Assembly (NCBI GenBank): GCA_024500155.1
Contig: CM044877.1
Coordinates: forward strand, 11,599,501 to 11,663,500
Direction of reading: 5' to 3'
Source of the DNA: Chenopodium formosanum
Lineage: Eukaryota; Streptophyta; Magnoliopsida; Caryophyllales; Amaranthaceae
Length of the DNA stretch: 64,000 nt
Positions 11,220 through 23,236 of the stretch are shown here, one piece after another; the first letter of the stretch is position 1; every line of letters begins with the position of its first letter. The notes below the pieces were generated by a model. That model was not told the DNA's origin. It saw only the letters and a list, made by a program, of their open reading frames with translations, and searched no databases. The position numbers and the translations under genes are program-made.

Positions 11220-11781
11220 TAGAGGTGAGCAGGAATTTCGGGTACTCGGTATTGGAACTGGAACCGGCGGGTCCGGAATCGAAATTGGACCAGGTGGTTC
11301 CAATTTCGGGTAATAAATTAAGGAACCGGTTGTAACCGGTTCCAATTCCAATTCCAAATCTCAATATTTTGGACCCGGAACCGGTTGGGTACCCGGTTAC
11401 CCAATAATTATTAAATTAAATGTATTTAAAGAATAAACATATGTTAGAATGTATTCAGTTATTAACATTAAAAAATATTATAATGATACTAAACATAAAG
11501 AAAATAGCTTTATGTATATATTAATAAAATTATTAAATGCTAAATATGAAAATGGATTAAAATATTATATTAAAATTTAACAATTGTGTACATTAGTGGG
11601 TACCCGGAACTGAAAACGGTACCCGGTACGGCGGTACCGGTTTCAGTTAATACCAATTCTTAAATTTTAGAACTCGGTTGAAGTGGTTCCAATTCCAATT
11701 CTGAATTTAAGGATCCGGTATTAACCAATTTCAAGTCCGGGTCTTAAAATTTTGACCGGGTACCCGGTTTGCTCACCCCTA
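11220..11781. mobile_element. hAT-like non-autonomous element with GGTACCCGG/GGAACCGG repeats
   Basis: Ends are TAGAGGTGAGCA and TGCTCACCCCTA, inverted copies typical of the hAT-like elements in this window. Both arms are built of ACCGGTT, GGTACCCGG and TTCCAATTCC words. The 8-bp flanks (CTTATTAC, ATCCAATG) do not match, so either the TSD has decayed or one end is recombinant. Confidence 0.65.
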
Positions 11782-11963
11782 ATCCAATGTATAAACTGGT
11801 TAAAACGATTGCATCATTTGTTTGTATTTCGCAATAAACTCAAATATGATCCATGTTTATTCAAATCTCAAAAACAATTACTTGTAAATTAAACCTAAAC
11901 AACACATTTCTCACCATAATTGAATTGAAATTTTTTACATTTATATCAAACATTAGTTGTAAA

Positions 11964-12704
11964 TAGGGGTGAACATAGTGTGGTTTGAGTCTAAATCAAA
12001 CCAAACCGCAAAATACGGTTTGGTCAATTTTCCAAACCAAACCAAACCATATTAATATTGAAACCAAACCAAACCAAACCAAACCGTAATAATGCGGTTT
12101 GCGGTTTATGATGAGACGACATTTTTTCCTAAAAATTGTCAAATATTAATAAATTTATAATAAAGTTCTAATAATTAGTCCAAAGGGATTAAATTCTACT
12201 ACAAATTTTTAATAAAAATAACAACCAACTAATCAAGTGCTAAGTGCTTACACAATAACACATAATAAAAATAATACATAACAAATTAACAGTGGAAAAA
12301 AACATAATACATTTGTCCAAAAAAATAATTCATACTCCATTATAGTTATATGACCTATTGAATTTTAAGTATTGATATTTGAGATTGAGTATAGAGTATA
12401 GTAGTATACTGACCGTATAGTCTTCTAATTATTTTTCATGTTTTTTTTTGTTTTTTTAATTTTTTTTATAATATGTAATAACTATTCTAATTTATTTAAA
12501 AATATATAAATATTAAAATGCGGTTTACTGGTTTACGGTTTGGTTTGGTTTATAATTTTTTAAAAACCAAACCAAATCGCAAGCCGTATTTCCCAAAAAA
12601 TCGAAACCAAACCGTATTTTTTCAAATCGTAAACCAAATCAAACCGGTAAAATACGATCTGGTCTAATTTGATTACGGTCCAGACCAAATTGTGTACGGT
12701 CCTA
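11964..12704. mobile_element. hAT-like non-autonomous element with AAACCAAACC repeats
   Basis: It starts TAGGGGTGAACATAGTGTGG and ends ..TGTGTACGGTCCTA, with perfect 8-bp flanks GTTGTAAA (11956-11963, 12705-12712). The arms carry AAACCAAACC and its inverse GGTTTGGTTT; the centre is AT-rich and non-coding. Confidence 0.8.
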
Positions 12705-13248
12705 GTTGTAAACTTGTAAAGGTTTAAAAGAACAAATTCTTACAAAAGTTTAGTACTTGTTTCCACCTTTAATTTCAAAAAATGTAAAGAGATAAATGTG
12801 AAAAAGAACGTGGGGTTTTGGCATTAGCTAGTGCCGAAAGCTAAGATAGATTTTTACTCTTTTTCTTAAAACCTTGGAAAATGGTCATGATTCATGCCAA
12901 TTTTGTCTTCTTCTATCACTAGAATTAGCTGCATTACACTAGACAATGCCTCCGTCAACTAAACAGTACGTACTTACAATTAAAGAGTGTTTCACACGGC
13001 AAATATTTATTGATAAGTGTTTTATTGGTGTTTTGTTATGCCACGTAAATTTGTATAGTAGTACACTACTACCCCACTAATCACATTTCATGCCTCAAAT
13101 ATTAAATTGATTAGCACGAGTACTTGTTTTTTTTTTTTTATTCTATTTTTTTTAGATTTATTTCAAGCTTTAGAAAATACATGTCTGCCAAACCACTAAC
13201 ATCTTTAGAGAACATTAGATTCATTACACAACCTAATAAACAAACAAA
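12705..13248. other. AT-rich spacer without recognised feature
   Basis: No ORF, repeat end or RNA gene is visible apart from the TSD at its start. Confidence 0.4.
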
Positions 13249-13469
13249 TTCCTCCGTTAACTATTATTTGCAACATATACTTTTTAAATGGATGCTAACT
13301 ATTATGTGCAACAAATGTTTTCTTTCCTTTTTAGGTTATCATTTCTCTCTATCTCTCTCCTCATCACATGCACCCAACTTTTTCTCTCTCCATTTTACAC
13401 TCACAAACAACTTTTGCCTAAGACTCCACAAACACCCCATTTGTTGCAAATAATAGTTAACAGAAGAAG
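13249..13469. mobile_element. Stowaway-like MITE
   Basis: TTCCTCCGTTAACTATTATT at left pairs with ..AATAATAGTTAACAGAAGAAG at right. It is related to the CTACCTCCGTTA..TTTGCAAC family seen at 9872, 13576 and 16389. The left TA flank is unclear. Confidence 0.55.
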
Positions 13470-13575
13470 TACATAATGTTGCACATTATAAGGATTAAGG
13501 ATAATACTAGTATGTTGTAAGTAGTCTTCAAACCGTAAAGGCCGGAAAAATTGTCCTTCTTAGGAAGAAGATATA

Positions 13576-14550
13576 CTACCTCTGTTAATTGTTTTGTGCA
13601 ACTTTTACTATTTTTGTCCGTTAAACATTTTGTGTAACCAAATTTTTTTTTCTCTTTTAGTAAAAAAACTAGTTAAATGTCAATTTTACCCTCATTTAAA
13701 AAATTAAAACACAATTTACTAACTATAATCAGGTTTAATTAATCACTAATTTCTCACCCAATTTTTACCCCAACTAACTCAATCTAATTCATTAACTCTT
13801 CATCTTCAACTCAAGAAACCCAAAACCACTTTCATCTTCATTCATCTTCATCTTCCCCCATATTTCTCTCTCCTCTTTCCATATCATTATCTCTCTTCAC
13901 CGTTTTAGATCTTTTTTCTCTTTCTTCAACTTCAAGAAATTGAATTCATGATGGGTTTGTTGAATTGGTGGTATTGATTTTGTAGTGGGTTTCTGTTGGA
14001 TCTATGGAGGGTTTCGTGAGAATGGTGGTGGTGGTTTTGTGGGGCTGGTGGTAGTTTCGTGGTGGTTTCGTGAGAATGATGGTGGTGGTTTCCGTCGGAT
14101 CTATGGGCTGGTGGTGGTTTCATGAGGGTTTTGTTGGGCTAGTGGTGGTTTCGTGGGGGTTTTGTGAGAATGGTGGTGGTGGTTTCTGTCAGGTCTATGG
14201 GCTGGTGGCCTAATTTCGTGGAGCTGGTGGGTTTTGCATAGATGGGAATTGTGGGGTTGGTAGTGGTGATGGTTTCGTGGGGGTTGGTAGTGGTGGTGGT
14301 GAAGCCGGCGTTGTGAAGGTGATGATGGTGTTGGTGAAGGTGGTGCTGCGGTGGTGGTGTTGGTGTTGGTGAAGGCGATGTTGGTGGTGTTGGTTGGTTT
14401 TGGTGGTGGCAGCGGGTGGTTGATTAATTATCTTAACATTCTCTCTCTACGCTAATTACATACCCTTAGAATACATTAATCACCATTATCAAATTTTACA
14501 TTGGCGATCGTGTCAAGCCCTCAATTGCACGAAACTATTAACCGAGGTAG
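13576..14550. mobile_element. Large (975-bp) Stowaway-like element carrying a GGT-rich block
   Basis: CTACCTCTGTTAATTGTTTT at left pairs with ..AACTATTAACCGAGGTAG at right, with TA at 13574-13575 and 14551-14552. It is far larger than its relatives because it contains a UTR-like stretch (13680-13930) and a GGTGGTGG minisatellite (about 13950-14410). No long ORF. Confidence 0.6.
13950..14410. repeat. Degenerate GGTGGTGGTTTCGTG minisatellite
   Basis: Imperfect units mixing GGTGGTGGTTT, TCGTGAGAATG and GATCTATGGG recur along the plus strand; the minus strand reads His/Pro/Thr-rich artefacts. Strong strand asymmetry (G on plus) is evident. Confidence 0.7.
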
Positions 14551-15616
14551 TATATATTTTGGTGTTATTATTGATAGTTATTTGTAAAATATGGATCCGG
14601 GCCGTACGTGGTTTTAAAAAAGAGAGTTTGTTTAACAATATCAAAATCATATGACAAAAGGAGTAGTAGTCCATTAGCACTGTTATAACTCTTTCTTCTT
14701 TTCTCAATATAGGATACTTATATGTGATATTTGAATTTAACATTTCACCTCACATGCAATTCCCCATGCAATTATGATTTTGTCCCATTTGATGTTTCAT
14801 GGGAGTGATGGGACTAGAGGCCTAGAGCACAACCTTTTTACTCCCTTTCACATGGATCCACTCAATTTGGCCTAGTGTACTCATTTTTTAAGCCATTTAA
14901 AATTCCAAATAGTAAGTTCGGCTCTAATAGATGTAGGTCACATCCACAACTAAACGATAGAGTTTACTTCAGAAGATCAAAAGAGGTTCCATTCCAAAAA
15001 TATATGACAATAAGACGCCCCTTAGCCTTATAAAGTACAAAGTATTAAAGTTTTTCTTATTTTCTCAATGTGAAACACTTACATGTATTGTTTGGAAAAT
15101 ATATACTCCAACATTAGTGAATAGTTGTATATATATTTTTAATCATACACCGATACACTTAGCACTTAACATGAGAATAAGTGAATTAAAGTATTATATT
15201 TTTTTTTATTAATTACGATTATTACTTACTAAATAGGATTGAATGACAATTACATTTTCTTATTAATTTCATTAATAGAAAAGTCTTGGGAGTAATTTAG
15301 CATTGAAGAATCCGAACAATGCATATATATGTGTCAATGTGTGAATGTGTGTGTGAGGGACTGAGGGCTAATATTATCCATAAAGCATGAGCAAAGAAAT
15401 GTTCATGAGCAAAACTTTGGATGAAATTAAAACAAAAATGAAAAATGCTCATGAGCAAAATGAAAATGCTAATAGGATGAGCATTTTTAAAGATGAATGG
15501 TAACTGTGGGGTCTACTAGGCAAGTAAAATTAAATAATAATAATAAAAAAAATGTTGTAGAGAGAAATGTAGGAGAGTATTAGTAAAAGTAAGAGAGAAT
15601 GATGTAATAGAGAATA
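14551..15616. other. AT-rich spacer
   Basis: No supported gene. AGCATGAGCAAAGAAATG at about 15388 and ATGCTTTAAACAACC at about 15901 hint at a further weak inverted-repeat element, but the match is too short to call. Confidence 0.35.
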
Positions 15617-15784
15617 AGGGTGTGTTCTCATACGTTTACTTTCAGTTCAGTTCAGTTCAGTTCAGTTCAGCTCCTAATTTCCTTCTCTTATAAAATATTC
15701 ATTTCAGTTCAGTTCAGCTCAGCTCAATTCAATTCAATTCAGTTTAGTTCAGTTCAGTTGAGTTCATTCTATAAGAACAGTCCC
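15617..15784. mobile_element. PIF/Harbinger-like MITE with AGTTC pentamer arrays
   Basis: GGGTGTGTTCTCATACG and ..TATAAGAACAGTCCC are inverted ends flanked by TAA (15614-15616, 15785-15787). Inside both ends lie tandem AGTTC arrays (about 15645-15670 and 15705-15762). Confidence 0.7.
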
Positions 15785-16083
15785 TAAATGGTGAAAAAAT
15801 TCTTTTTGATCATTGATGAGATAAAAATGTTCATGGGTTGAAGTAGAGAGAAATTGAATAGAGAGAGAATAAGGAAACTAATTTTTGATCAATGTTGGTG
15901 ATGCTTTAAACAACCTAAAGACATTATTTGCAGTCATACTACTTTATTAGTAGATTATTTGTTTTCGGCATTGTATTTTCTAACTATAATGTTAATTTCC
16001 TCAGGGAAGATGAAGCTGGGCTAGTAGGCCTAGTACACACTAGGAAGCTCCTAATAACACATGGAACTTGGGAAGAGTTTAAA

Positions 16084-16084
<1 letters not shown>

Positions 16085-16132
<48 letters not shown>
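16085..16132. repeat. (AAT)n microsatellite
   Basis: About sixteen AAT/ATA trinucleotide units; reads poly-Asn in one frame. Confidence 0.95.
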
Positions 16133-16135
<3 letters not shown>

Positions 16136-16388
16136 CCTCTAACTAGAAGGGAAAAGTGAAAACCTTGTGAATTGCACACAAATTCATGACTCAATGAACA
16201 TGATTGAATTGAATCGGTTTATACAATCTATCACTATGAACTATCAAATGGAGAGTAGCATTTGTATAAAAAGACTATGAAATCATTAAGAGCAAACCTC
16301 AACACTAACACAAATGAAGACTAATAAAAACTAATCTTTAGACTAAAGAGACTCCAGAGCATCAACCTTTCATACCTAATATTAATTA

Positions 16389-16784
16389 CCACTTCCATTA
16401 AATGTGGGAAAAGTTGTCAAAAAATAATACAAACTTTGAGCAATCTGCCAAAAACAAGTCAAAATTTTAATATTTTTAAATAATACAAACTTTGAGGTTA
16501 TCCGCTTTAAACAAGTTAAAACCTATTAGTTACCTCGTGAATTGGTTATATAGAACACGTGACATTATGTTATTTTTTAAAAAACTATTAAACAACTTTA
16601 TAAGATAAATAAAAAAATTAACCGGCTAAATAAGTTGTAGGTAAAATAACTTGTTTAAAGCGGATATCCCTCAAAGTTTGTATTACTTTTGATAATTTTT
16701 CCTTAAATGTATTATGCAACTTTAGAATATTTTATATCTCACAAATAATACCTCAACGTTGCACATAACATTTAACGGAGGTAG
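16389..16784. mobile_element. Stowaway-like MITE, split by a Mutator-like MITE
   Basis: The left fragment CCACTTCCATTAAATGT, preceded by TA, is complementary to the right end ..ACATTTAACGGAGGTAG followed by TA. The two halves rejoin when 16407-16702 and one TSD copy are removed. Confidence 0.7.
16407..16702. mobile_element. Mutator-like MITE inside a Stowaway-like MITE
   Basis: GGAAAAGTTGTCAAAAAATA at left pairs with ..GTATTACTTTTGATAATTTTTCC at right over about 35 bp. The flanks TTAAATGTG (16398-16406) and TTAAATGTA (16703-16711) match at 8 of 9 positions. Internal AATACAAACTTTGAGG and GCTTTAAACAAGT words are repeated in inverted orientation. Confidence 0.8.
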
Positions 16785-17835
16785 TATTTAATTTTACCAA
16801 ACTACACGTATTTTGTCATAAAGTTTCAAAATTATACTATTTTAGAAAATGTATTTAATGATTATTTCACATTACTCAATAAATTACAAAGTAATCATAA
16901 TATCAAATTTCTTTTGTAATTTAAAAAAAATTATATTAGTAATCTTGAGATATAATTATGTACAAGTATCTGTTAAACGAGCATGGGCCACACTCGTCAA
17001 GGTGGGATACACATGCCAAGATTGCCAACCCTCGCCCTCACTCTTATCATTCAATTAATATTAGACAATTCTTCACTCACACGTAGGTTTGTTCGTGGGT
17101 TCAACTAACATTTAACCTCACATGTGAATTGTCCATAACTTTAGTTCAGATTACAACTTAACTCAACTTGATCTCTGCTACCATATCAAACAAGCTTAGC
17201 CCAAGAGAATTGCAGCTCAAAATCATAAAACAATAAAAGAGTAGGCTCTTAGACTTACGGTGAATATAATTTTCTTCATTTTTCAATGTAGGATAATAAG
17301 ATTCACATTCCTAACATTTCTTCATCCTTTTTAATTTTTATCATTCGTTTAACATAGAAATACATGTGGTTTGTTTATAAATTCAAACATATCTAATGTA
17401 TCTCATAAAGGCATTGTACTTGGATTTATATATAAATTCAACCATATCTATTATAACTCATAAAGGCATTGTAGTGATTGTACTAATGCAAGTTATGCAA
17501 CTTTAATAATTAAACCTCTAATACAACAGTTGATCTCTTAGTCAAAGGCCGAGTATGTCAACCAATAGTGAAAGAATGATAAAAAAAATTATTAAGGTAG
17601 ACGAGTAAGACGACGGTGCAGTTCACAAATTTTAAGGAAGTTTCCAGAGGAGTTTCCTATGCACCTTCGTAGTCATACAAGAGTATAATATTTGGCATTA
17701 TCTGTTACGCACATGCTAGTATGCTACATTTGATTTTGTAACGGTTCTTCTGTCCTTAGTACGAGACTACGAGTAGTTTCTCACGTTTTGGCATTATCTA
17801 TCTTGGGCCAACCGGCCAAGTGTTTTAGTCTAAAA
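16785..17835. other. Spacer without recognised gene
   Basis: Low-complexity AT-rich sequence; 17340-17480 contains two similar copies of an ATAAATTCAAMCATATCTA segment about 60 bp apart. No ORF above 70 codons with coding character. Confidence 0.4.
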
Positions 17836-17875
17836 CTAGGTTAGAACCCGTGCGATATACGGTTTATATAAAACT
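17836..17875 (-). mobile_element. Probable Helitron 3' terminus (minus strand)
   Basis: On the minus strand the sequence runs ..CCGTATATCGCACGG then GTTCTAACCTAG followed by T, a short hairpin a few bases before CTAG|T as in plant Helitron ends. The 5' end would lie to the right; repeated CACGTG words at 18227 and 18265 resemble the 5' region of the Helitron at 62760, but I could not place a TC start. Confidence 0.45.
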
Positions 17876-18588
17876 AATTTTTAATTTATACATTTTAATA
17901 ATAAATCGCTATTATACATGAATATAAATAAGAATTACGTACAATTTATAATTTAAAATCTTTTATTTTCATCAAAACTATGATATAGTATATGTTCGAC
18001 GTCGTCTAATTTATAGTTCAATATAGGAGATCGTTTATTAGTGTGTTATTAAAAATTGTTTCAATTTCCTACAATAAATTGATAGGTTTTAGTTGTAAGA
18101 TAAAAGCTTTTAATATTTAAATTTCAAAATTGTTAAATAGGATAACTCTACACAAAAAAAAAAAAAAAGAAAAAAAAATGACATTATCATTGCATTTAGA
18201 CGGGAAAATTTTTATTAAGAGCATACCACGTGGGCAGTCATGATGTCATCATCCTCTATTTTTGCACGTGGAAGGATTATTTCAGCCCGATGAGAAGGTT
18301 TTTTTTTTTTTTTTTTTTTTTTTATTTAACAAATTTGTCAAAATAAAAATAGTAAAAATAACCTTTTAGATAATAAAACACTGACTTGTTTCAAACCCTC
18401 TAATTATAAATTAGATAATTTAAGTATCTTCTCGAGAAGAGGTATGTGATCATTGAAAAGCTTAATATTCAATGAAATGCCACGCACACCATCTTCTTTT
18501 GGGCCTTGGCATGATGTACGCAGTACGCTTGGCTCTCGTATATTATCCCACCATGGGCCGCTAACTTGGGCTTTTCTCATCCAAAATC

Positions 18589-19347
18589 TAGGGCTGAGCA
18601 ACTACTTGAAAAATCGAAAACTCGAAAAACCATTTTGTAACCGTTCCGAAAAAAAGGTACGCGATCCGATACTCATAACGGTTTGGGTATCCATTCCGAT
18701 AATTTGTTATCAGGTATGATAATTATATATCATTTTAAAATTAATGGTTACCCGATCCGATAAACATTTTTTTTGCTTTTCTCCCTATTTAAATCTATTT
18801 TTTTAAATTCAAAACTCTTGCTTTACTTCATAATTACTTTATAATATCAATGATTAGTAATATTATTAATAATTTGGTCAAAATCATATGATATTGTTGT
18901 TAATTAGTGGTAAATTATATCATAATAACTACATAATTAAGGGCTTGTTCACATTTACTGAACTAAGCTGAACTGAACTGAACTGATTAGAGTTGAACTG
19001 AGACGAAATGAATATTTTATGAGAGAGGGAAATTAGGAGTTGAACTGAACTGAATTGAGGTGAAATGAATATTTTATGAGAGAGGGAAATTAGGAGTTGA
19101 ACTGAACTGAACTGATTGGAGCTGAATTGAACTGAAATTAAGTAAATGTGAACAGGCCCTAAGTATAATTATCATTATGGATATCTTATAGGGTACTCGA
19201 TAACCGATCCGAAAATCCAGATACCCGAAGTCCGGGTACCCGAACTTATCGATTCGGGTTATGGATATCACTTTTAGGGGTTTTGGTTATTGGGTACCTG
19301 AACCGTTTGTACTAATGGTACAGGTACCTGTCCCATGCTCACTCCTA
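18589..19347. mobile_element. hAT-like non-autonomous element with CCGATCC/GGTACCCG words
   Basis: Ends TAGGGCTGAGCA and TGCTCACTCCTA are inverted copies; flanks CCAAAATC (18581-18588) and CCAAAATA (19348-19355) match at 7 of 8 positions. The arms carry GATCCGATA and GGTACCCGA words. A Harbinger-like MITE sits inside. Confidence 0.75.
18941..19159. mobile_element. PIF/Harbinger-like MITE nested in the hAT-like element
   Basis: GGGCTTGTTCACATTTACT and ..AGTAAATGTGAACAGGCCC are inverted, flanked by TAA (18938-18940, 19160-19162). The interior has AACTG pentamer arrays and a tandem duplication of about 60 bp containing GAATATTTTATGAGAGAGGG. Confidence 0.85.
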
Positions 19348-19612
19348 CCAAAATATACCAAATCAATGGGTAGTTGAGCCCAAGAGTTTATCATAAGATT
19401 TGGACATGTATAATGTGGGCCTATAAACCAAATTATCTAGGTGAGGCTGTGATTCTAGGTAGTCAATTACCGCAGATTCATAGATACACACTAGCTGCAA
19501 CAGCTATATATATGAGCATATAGCACTTAAAAAATGAGCATATGTTTTTTCCCCTTCCTTTTATCTTAACTCTCCCCCCCCCCTTCTGTTTTCTTTTACA
19601 TTCAAAATTTTA
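19348..19612. other. Flank left of the LINE, pyrimidine-rich at its end
   Basis: After the hAT TSD this is unremarkable until 19564-19612, which (TCTTAACTCTC..ATTCAAAATTTT) is repeated in diverged, longer form right after the LINE poly-A at 50150-50220 and is the probable LINE target duplication. Confidence 0.5.
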
Positions 19613-19655
19613 AATTGGTGCATACCAGAAGAAGAGAACGTCAAATTCAATTGAC

Positions 19656-21132
19656 GGTAGGTTGGGAGTTCGTAGGAGTGCACGAACTCGAAAGGTCAAT
19701 AAGTCTATCCCTGGAACCGAGGCACTACATTTTATTCGATCCGACTACGGGGCAAGATCGAGAGTACTTGTGAGATCTACCAAGCGGGGAAGTAGATCCC
19801 TTTCCTCGCCCCCTACAATTCGTGATATGTCAATTCTTTACTGGAATGCGAGATGGATAACAAGGATCTCATTATCAAGAAATATTCGCCTTTTGATTCA
19901 GAAGCATCAACCCCATATGATCGTCATCTCATAAATTCGTGTGAGTAGGACTGACACGGAGAAAATTGTGCGGAAGCTCTGTTATGATGAATGGCTGATG
20001 GTGGAACCGACTGGGTTTTCTGGAGGGATTGTCGTTCTGTGGAGGTCAAGATATATTTCGTTTGAACCAACCAGAATGACAAATTAGGGTATTCATGGAA
20101 TTCTTCAGGTATATTCTCCCCCCCAATTTTTTTTTTCTTTCTAGTATTTATGCCAACCCTAAATTTTGTGTGCGAAGATTACTTTGGTTTGAATTTGAAT
20201 TGCTTAATTCTTTTACGGATTTGCCGTGGGTAATTTTGGGTGATTTCAATGAAGTGTGCTTTCCTCATGAAAAATTTGGTGGTAGACCGATTAAATTACA
20301 TAGAGCTAATGCCCTCCTTAGTTGTATGTGCTCTTATAATATGCTTGATTTGGGTTTTAGTGGTAAGAAATTTACTTGGACAAATAAACGAAAGGTTAGC
20401 CCTATTTTTGAGAGATATGACAGAGCTTGGACAAATGTGGAGTGGATTTCTCTTTTCCCTTCTGGTCACTTAAAAATTCTTCCCCGTCTTACCTCTGATC
20501 ATTGCCCCATTCTTCTATGCTTCTCTGAAAGTATTGGTTACCAATCCCCAAAACCTTTCCGCTTTGAACCAATGTGGTGTTTGGAGTCATCATTCATCTC
20601 CCTTGTTCCTTTTGAGTTGTGTAAAAGCAACAATTTTTTTTGACAAATTGAATGATATGTCCCTTGTTTGTGTTTGCTGGAATAAAAATGTGTTTGGTAA
20701 TCTTTTTAAGAAAAAGGCTCGCCTCATAGCGAGATTGGAGGGTATTAAAAATCCCAAGGGTAAAATGGTTTTTCTAACTACCTTTTTGATTTGGAGAAGA
20801 ATCTACAAGAGAAACTCTTAGAGATTCTTCAACAAGAAGAGTTGTTTTGGATGATGAAGTCTAGAGATAATTGGATTGTGGAAAGGGATAGAAATACTTC
20901 TTATTTTCATAAATTAGTCCTCATCAAGAGAAACAGAAATATGATTATCTCTTTATGCTCAAAAGTGGGTGATCAAATCTCTGAACCCACCCTTCTTAGA
21001 AGCCATATTAAAAGCTATTTCTCAGATTTGTCCTCTTCTTCCTTTGTTAGCCCCCTAAGGTGGATGTATTCCCCCTCCCTTTCCCTGAGCCTAGTTCCTT
21101 AATCTCGATTAACCATCTCCCTGATCTTCATA
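19656..21132 (+). pseudogene. LINE ORF2, N-terminal part: endonuclease (disrupted)
   Basis: MSILYWNARW at 19828 matches the start of plant L1 ORF2 endonucleases. Downstream, in shifted frames, are WVILGDFNEVCFP (20229 onward) with the GDFNE motif, FTWTNKR, and LTSDHCPILLCF (20490), the SDH motif of the APE-type nuclease. ERDRNTSYFHKL (20881) is the usual linker before RT. Stops and frameshifts occur near 19934, 20640 and 20819. The frame is cut at 21133, in the linker before RT, by the CACTA element. Product inactive as it stands. Confidence 0.75.
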
Positions 21133-23169
21133 CACTACAAGAAAAATTATTTTTCGACTGAAAAAAACAGGCAGTCGCAAATTTTGCAACTGATTTTTCA
21201 ATAGTTGCTGTTCCGTCTCTAATTTGTGACTGATAATTGTAACTAATCTAATATTCAGTTGCAAAAAATAATTTTGTGACTGCAAAACACTGGTAGTTGC
21301 AAATTTTGTGACGAATTATTTAGTAGTAGCTATTCTGTTGGTAATTTGCGACTGAGATTTGCTACTACCCTAATATTCAGTTGGAAAAAAATACTTTTTG
21401 CGACAAAAAGAGATTGGAATATTTAGTTGCAAATCTTTAGTACTCCGTATCGGCTCTCCTAGGGATATTTAGGTTTACTCAAATTAATCAAAGGCATTGA
21501 AACGTGCGCTCACCTTCACTTCACTTTCACGGGAGTACCTTTGTTTATTATTCTTAAAAAAAGGAAAAATATACGGAGTATTGTTTACTGCTTCAAGAAG
21601 TAAAACCTCCGTTTGCAGGCTTAATCAATTTACCGCTTATTGCTTCGCCGAGCCACCGCACCAACGACCACCGCTCCACCAACCATCACTCCACTGCCGC
21701 CTGCAATGAGGAACGTCTGCAGCACCGCACCACTCTGCTGCGCCACCAATGCACTATCCAGGTAGGTTCGAATTTTTCTTGTCATGGAGTAATTGGATTC
21801 CGATAATTTGTCAATATAAGTGCATGGATCTTTTGAATGATAAAGTAAATTTGTAGTTTTCATCAATTAAAGTAAATTAAGATTCCAATTTTAGGTGATT
21901 GAAAAAAAAATAAAAATTCAAAGTTCTAGTTTTAGGGATATAATTCGATCGATTCGTTTAAACGCAAATAATTCAGTTGAATTGCAGGAAATTCAATCAA
22001 ATTACACTTAATTTTGTCGAATTTACATTTATTTTAGTATTAATCAAAATGGTTTTAGTCAAATTAATATTTCCTAAGTTCAATTTAGAACCCTAATCAG
22101 ATGAAGAACGAGAAATACTTTGCAAAATATTTTAGAAATATTGTTTTGGTTTGCTTTTCTTTCATTAAAGGGTTCGCTATGAGTTCTGTGATTAAAATGA
22201 TTTTATGATTAAATATTGATTATTGTGATCTAAAGACATGTATTAGTCTATTTATGGAGGAGTTTTGTGTTTCGTCTTGCGAAAACTGGACTATGATCTT
22301 CATTGAGGAGCTTTGTTCTGATGGAAACCTTGTCCTATTGCATTTCCTTCGCCAAAGAAAGCTTGGCCGTTGTCAACTCCGCTAGGAGAGGAGGCGAGGG
22401 TGCTAGAGTTAGAGAAATATTGCCGAAGTCTGTACCTCTGTCTCTCTCTTTGAAATCTTATAATTTTCGTGCCTGTTTTAGGTAATTCGTAATTTTTGTC
22501 ATTTTCACTTTGGTTTCTTGGTTATGATTGATTGAGAAAACTTCTTCTTTATTTGGTTATTAGAATACTATAAGCTGAATGAGATTAAACTCTTTGATAG
22601 TCTGATTTTGCTAAATTTGTAAAACTAAAACAACTAAATCTAACTAAAACAACAATATTAAACTCTATGAAGTCCACTTATCACTTTGTTTTATCATATC
22701 ACTCGCTTTGATTAATCTTGTGTTTCTTACAGCTACTAAGCAATGGAGCCAACTAATTGAGGTAAATTATCCTTTGAGATAAAATTTCTAGCAAAGTAAC
22801 TAATAAACCTAGATATTGTGAGAAACTAATTGACAGCGGACCACTCCCTAATCCAGTCAATGCATAGTTTTGCAACCTCCTCCCCCAATCTACATGTTGG
22901 TGGTGACAAACTAAATTCTGTTCGCACTATTTGAGGTTTTGTTGTTGGTTTGCTGCTCCCACAATCATTGCTATTGTTGTTGCTACTTGCTGCTATTGCT
23001 GCTGCTGCTGCCAAATTGTTGTTGTCCTACTGTCGCCACACTGCTGCTGCTAATGCACTAGCCATTGAAGCATATTGATGAAGATTATCTACTGCCTCAT
23101 TTTGCAGTACATTATAAATTTGTTAATTTTTATACTTGTGAATTATAATATAGTGTATATTGTATTATA

Positions 23170-23175
<6 letters not shown>

Positions 23176-23232
<57 letters not shown>
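23176..23232. repeat. (AT)n microsatellite
   Basis: Uninterrupted AT dinucleotides in the left half of the CACTA element. Confidence 0.95.

Positions 23233-23236
<4 letters not shown>

Noticed and set aside
13932..14123. His-rich minus-strand ORF
   Set aside because: Reverse reading of the GGTGGTGG minisatellite.
21630..23014. Short ORFs inside the CACTA element as transposase pieces
   Set aside because: No En/Spm transposase motif is visible; GC-rich and (GCT)n patches explain them.
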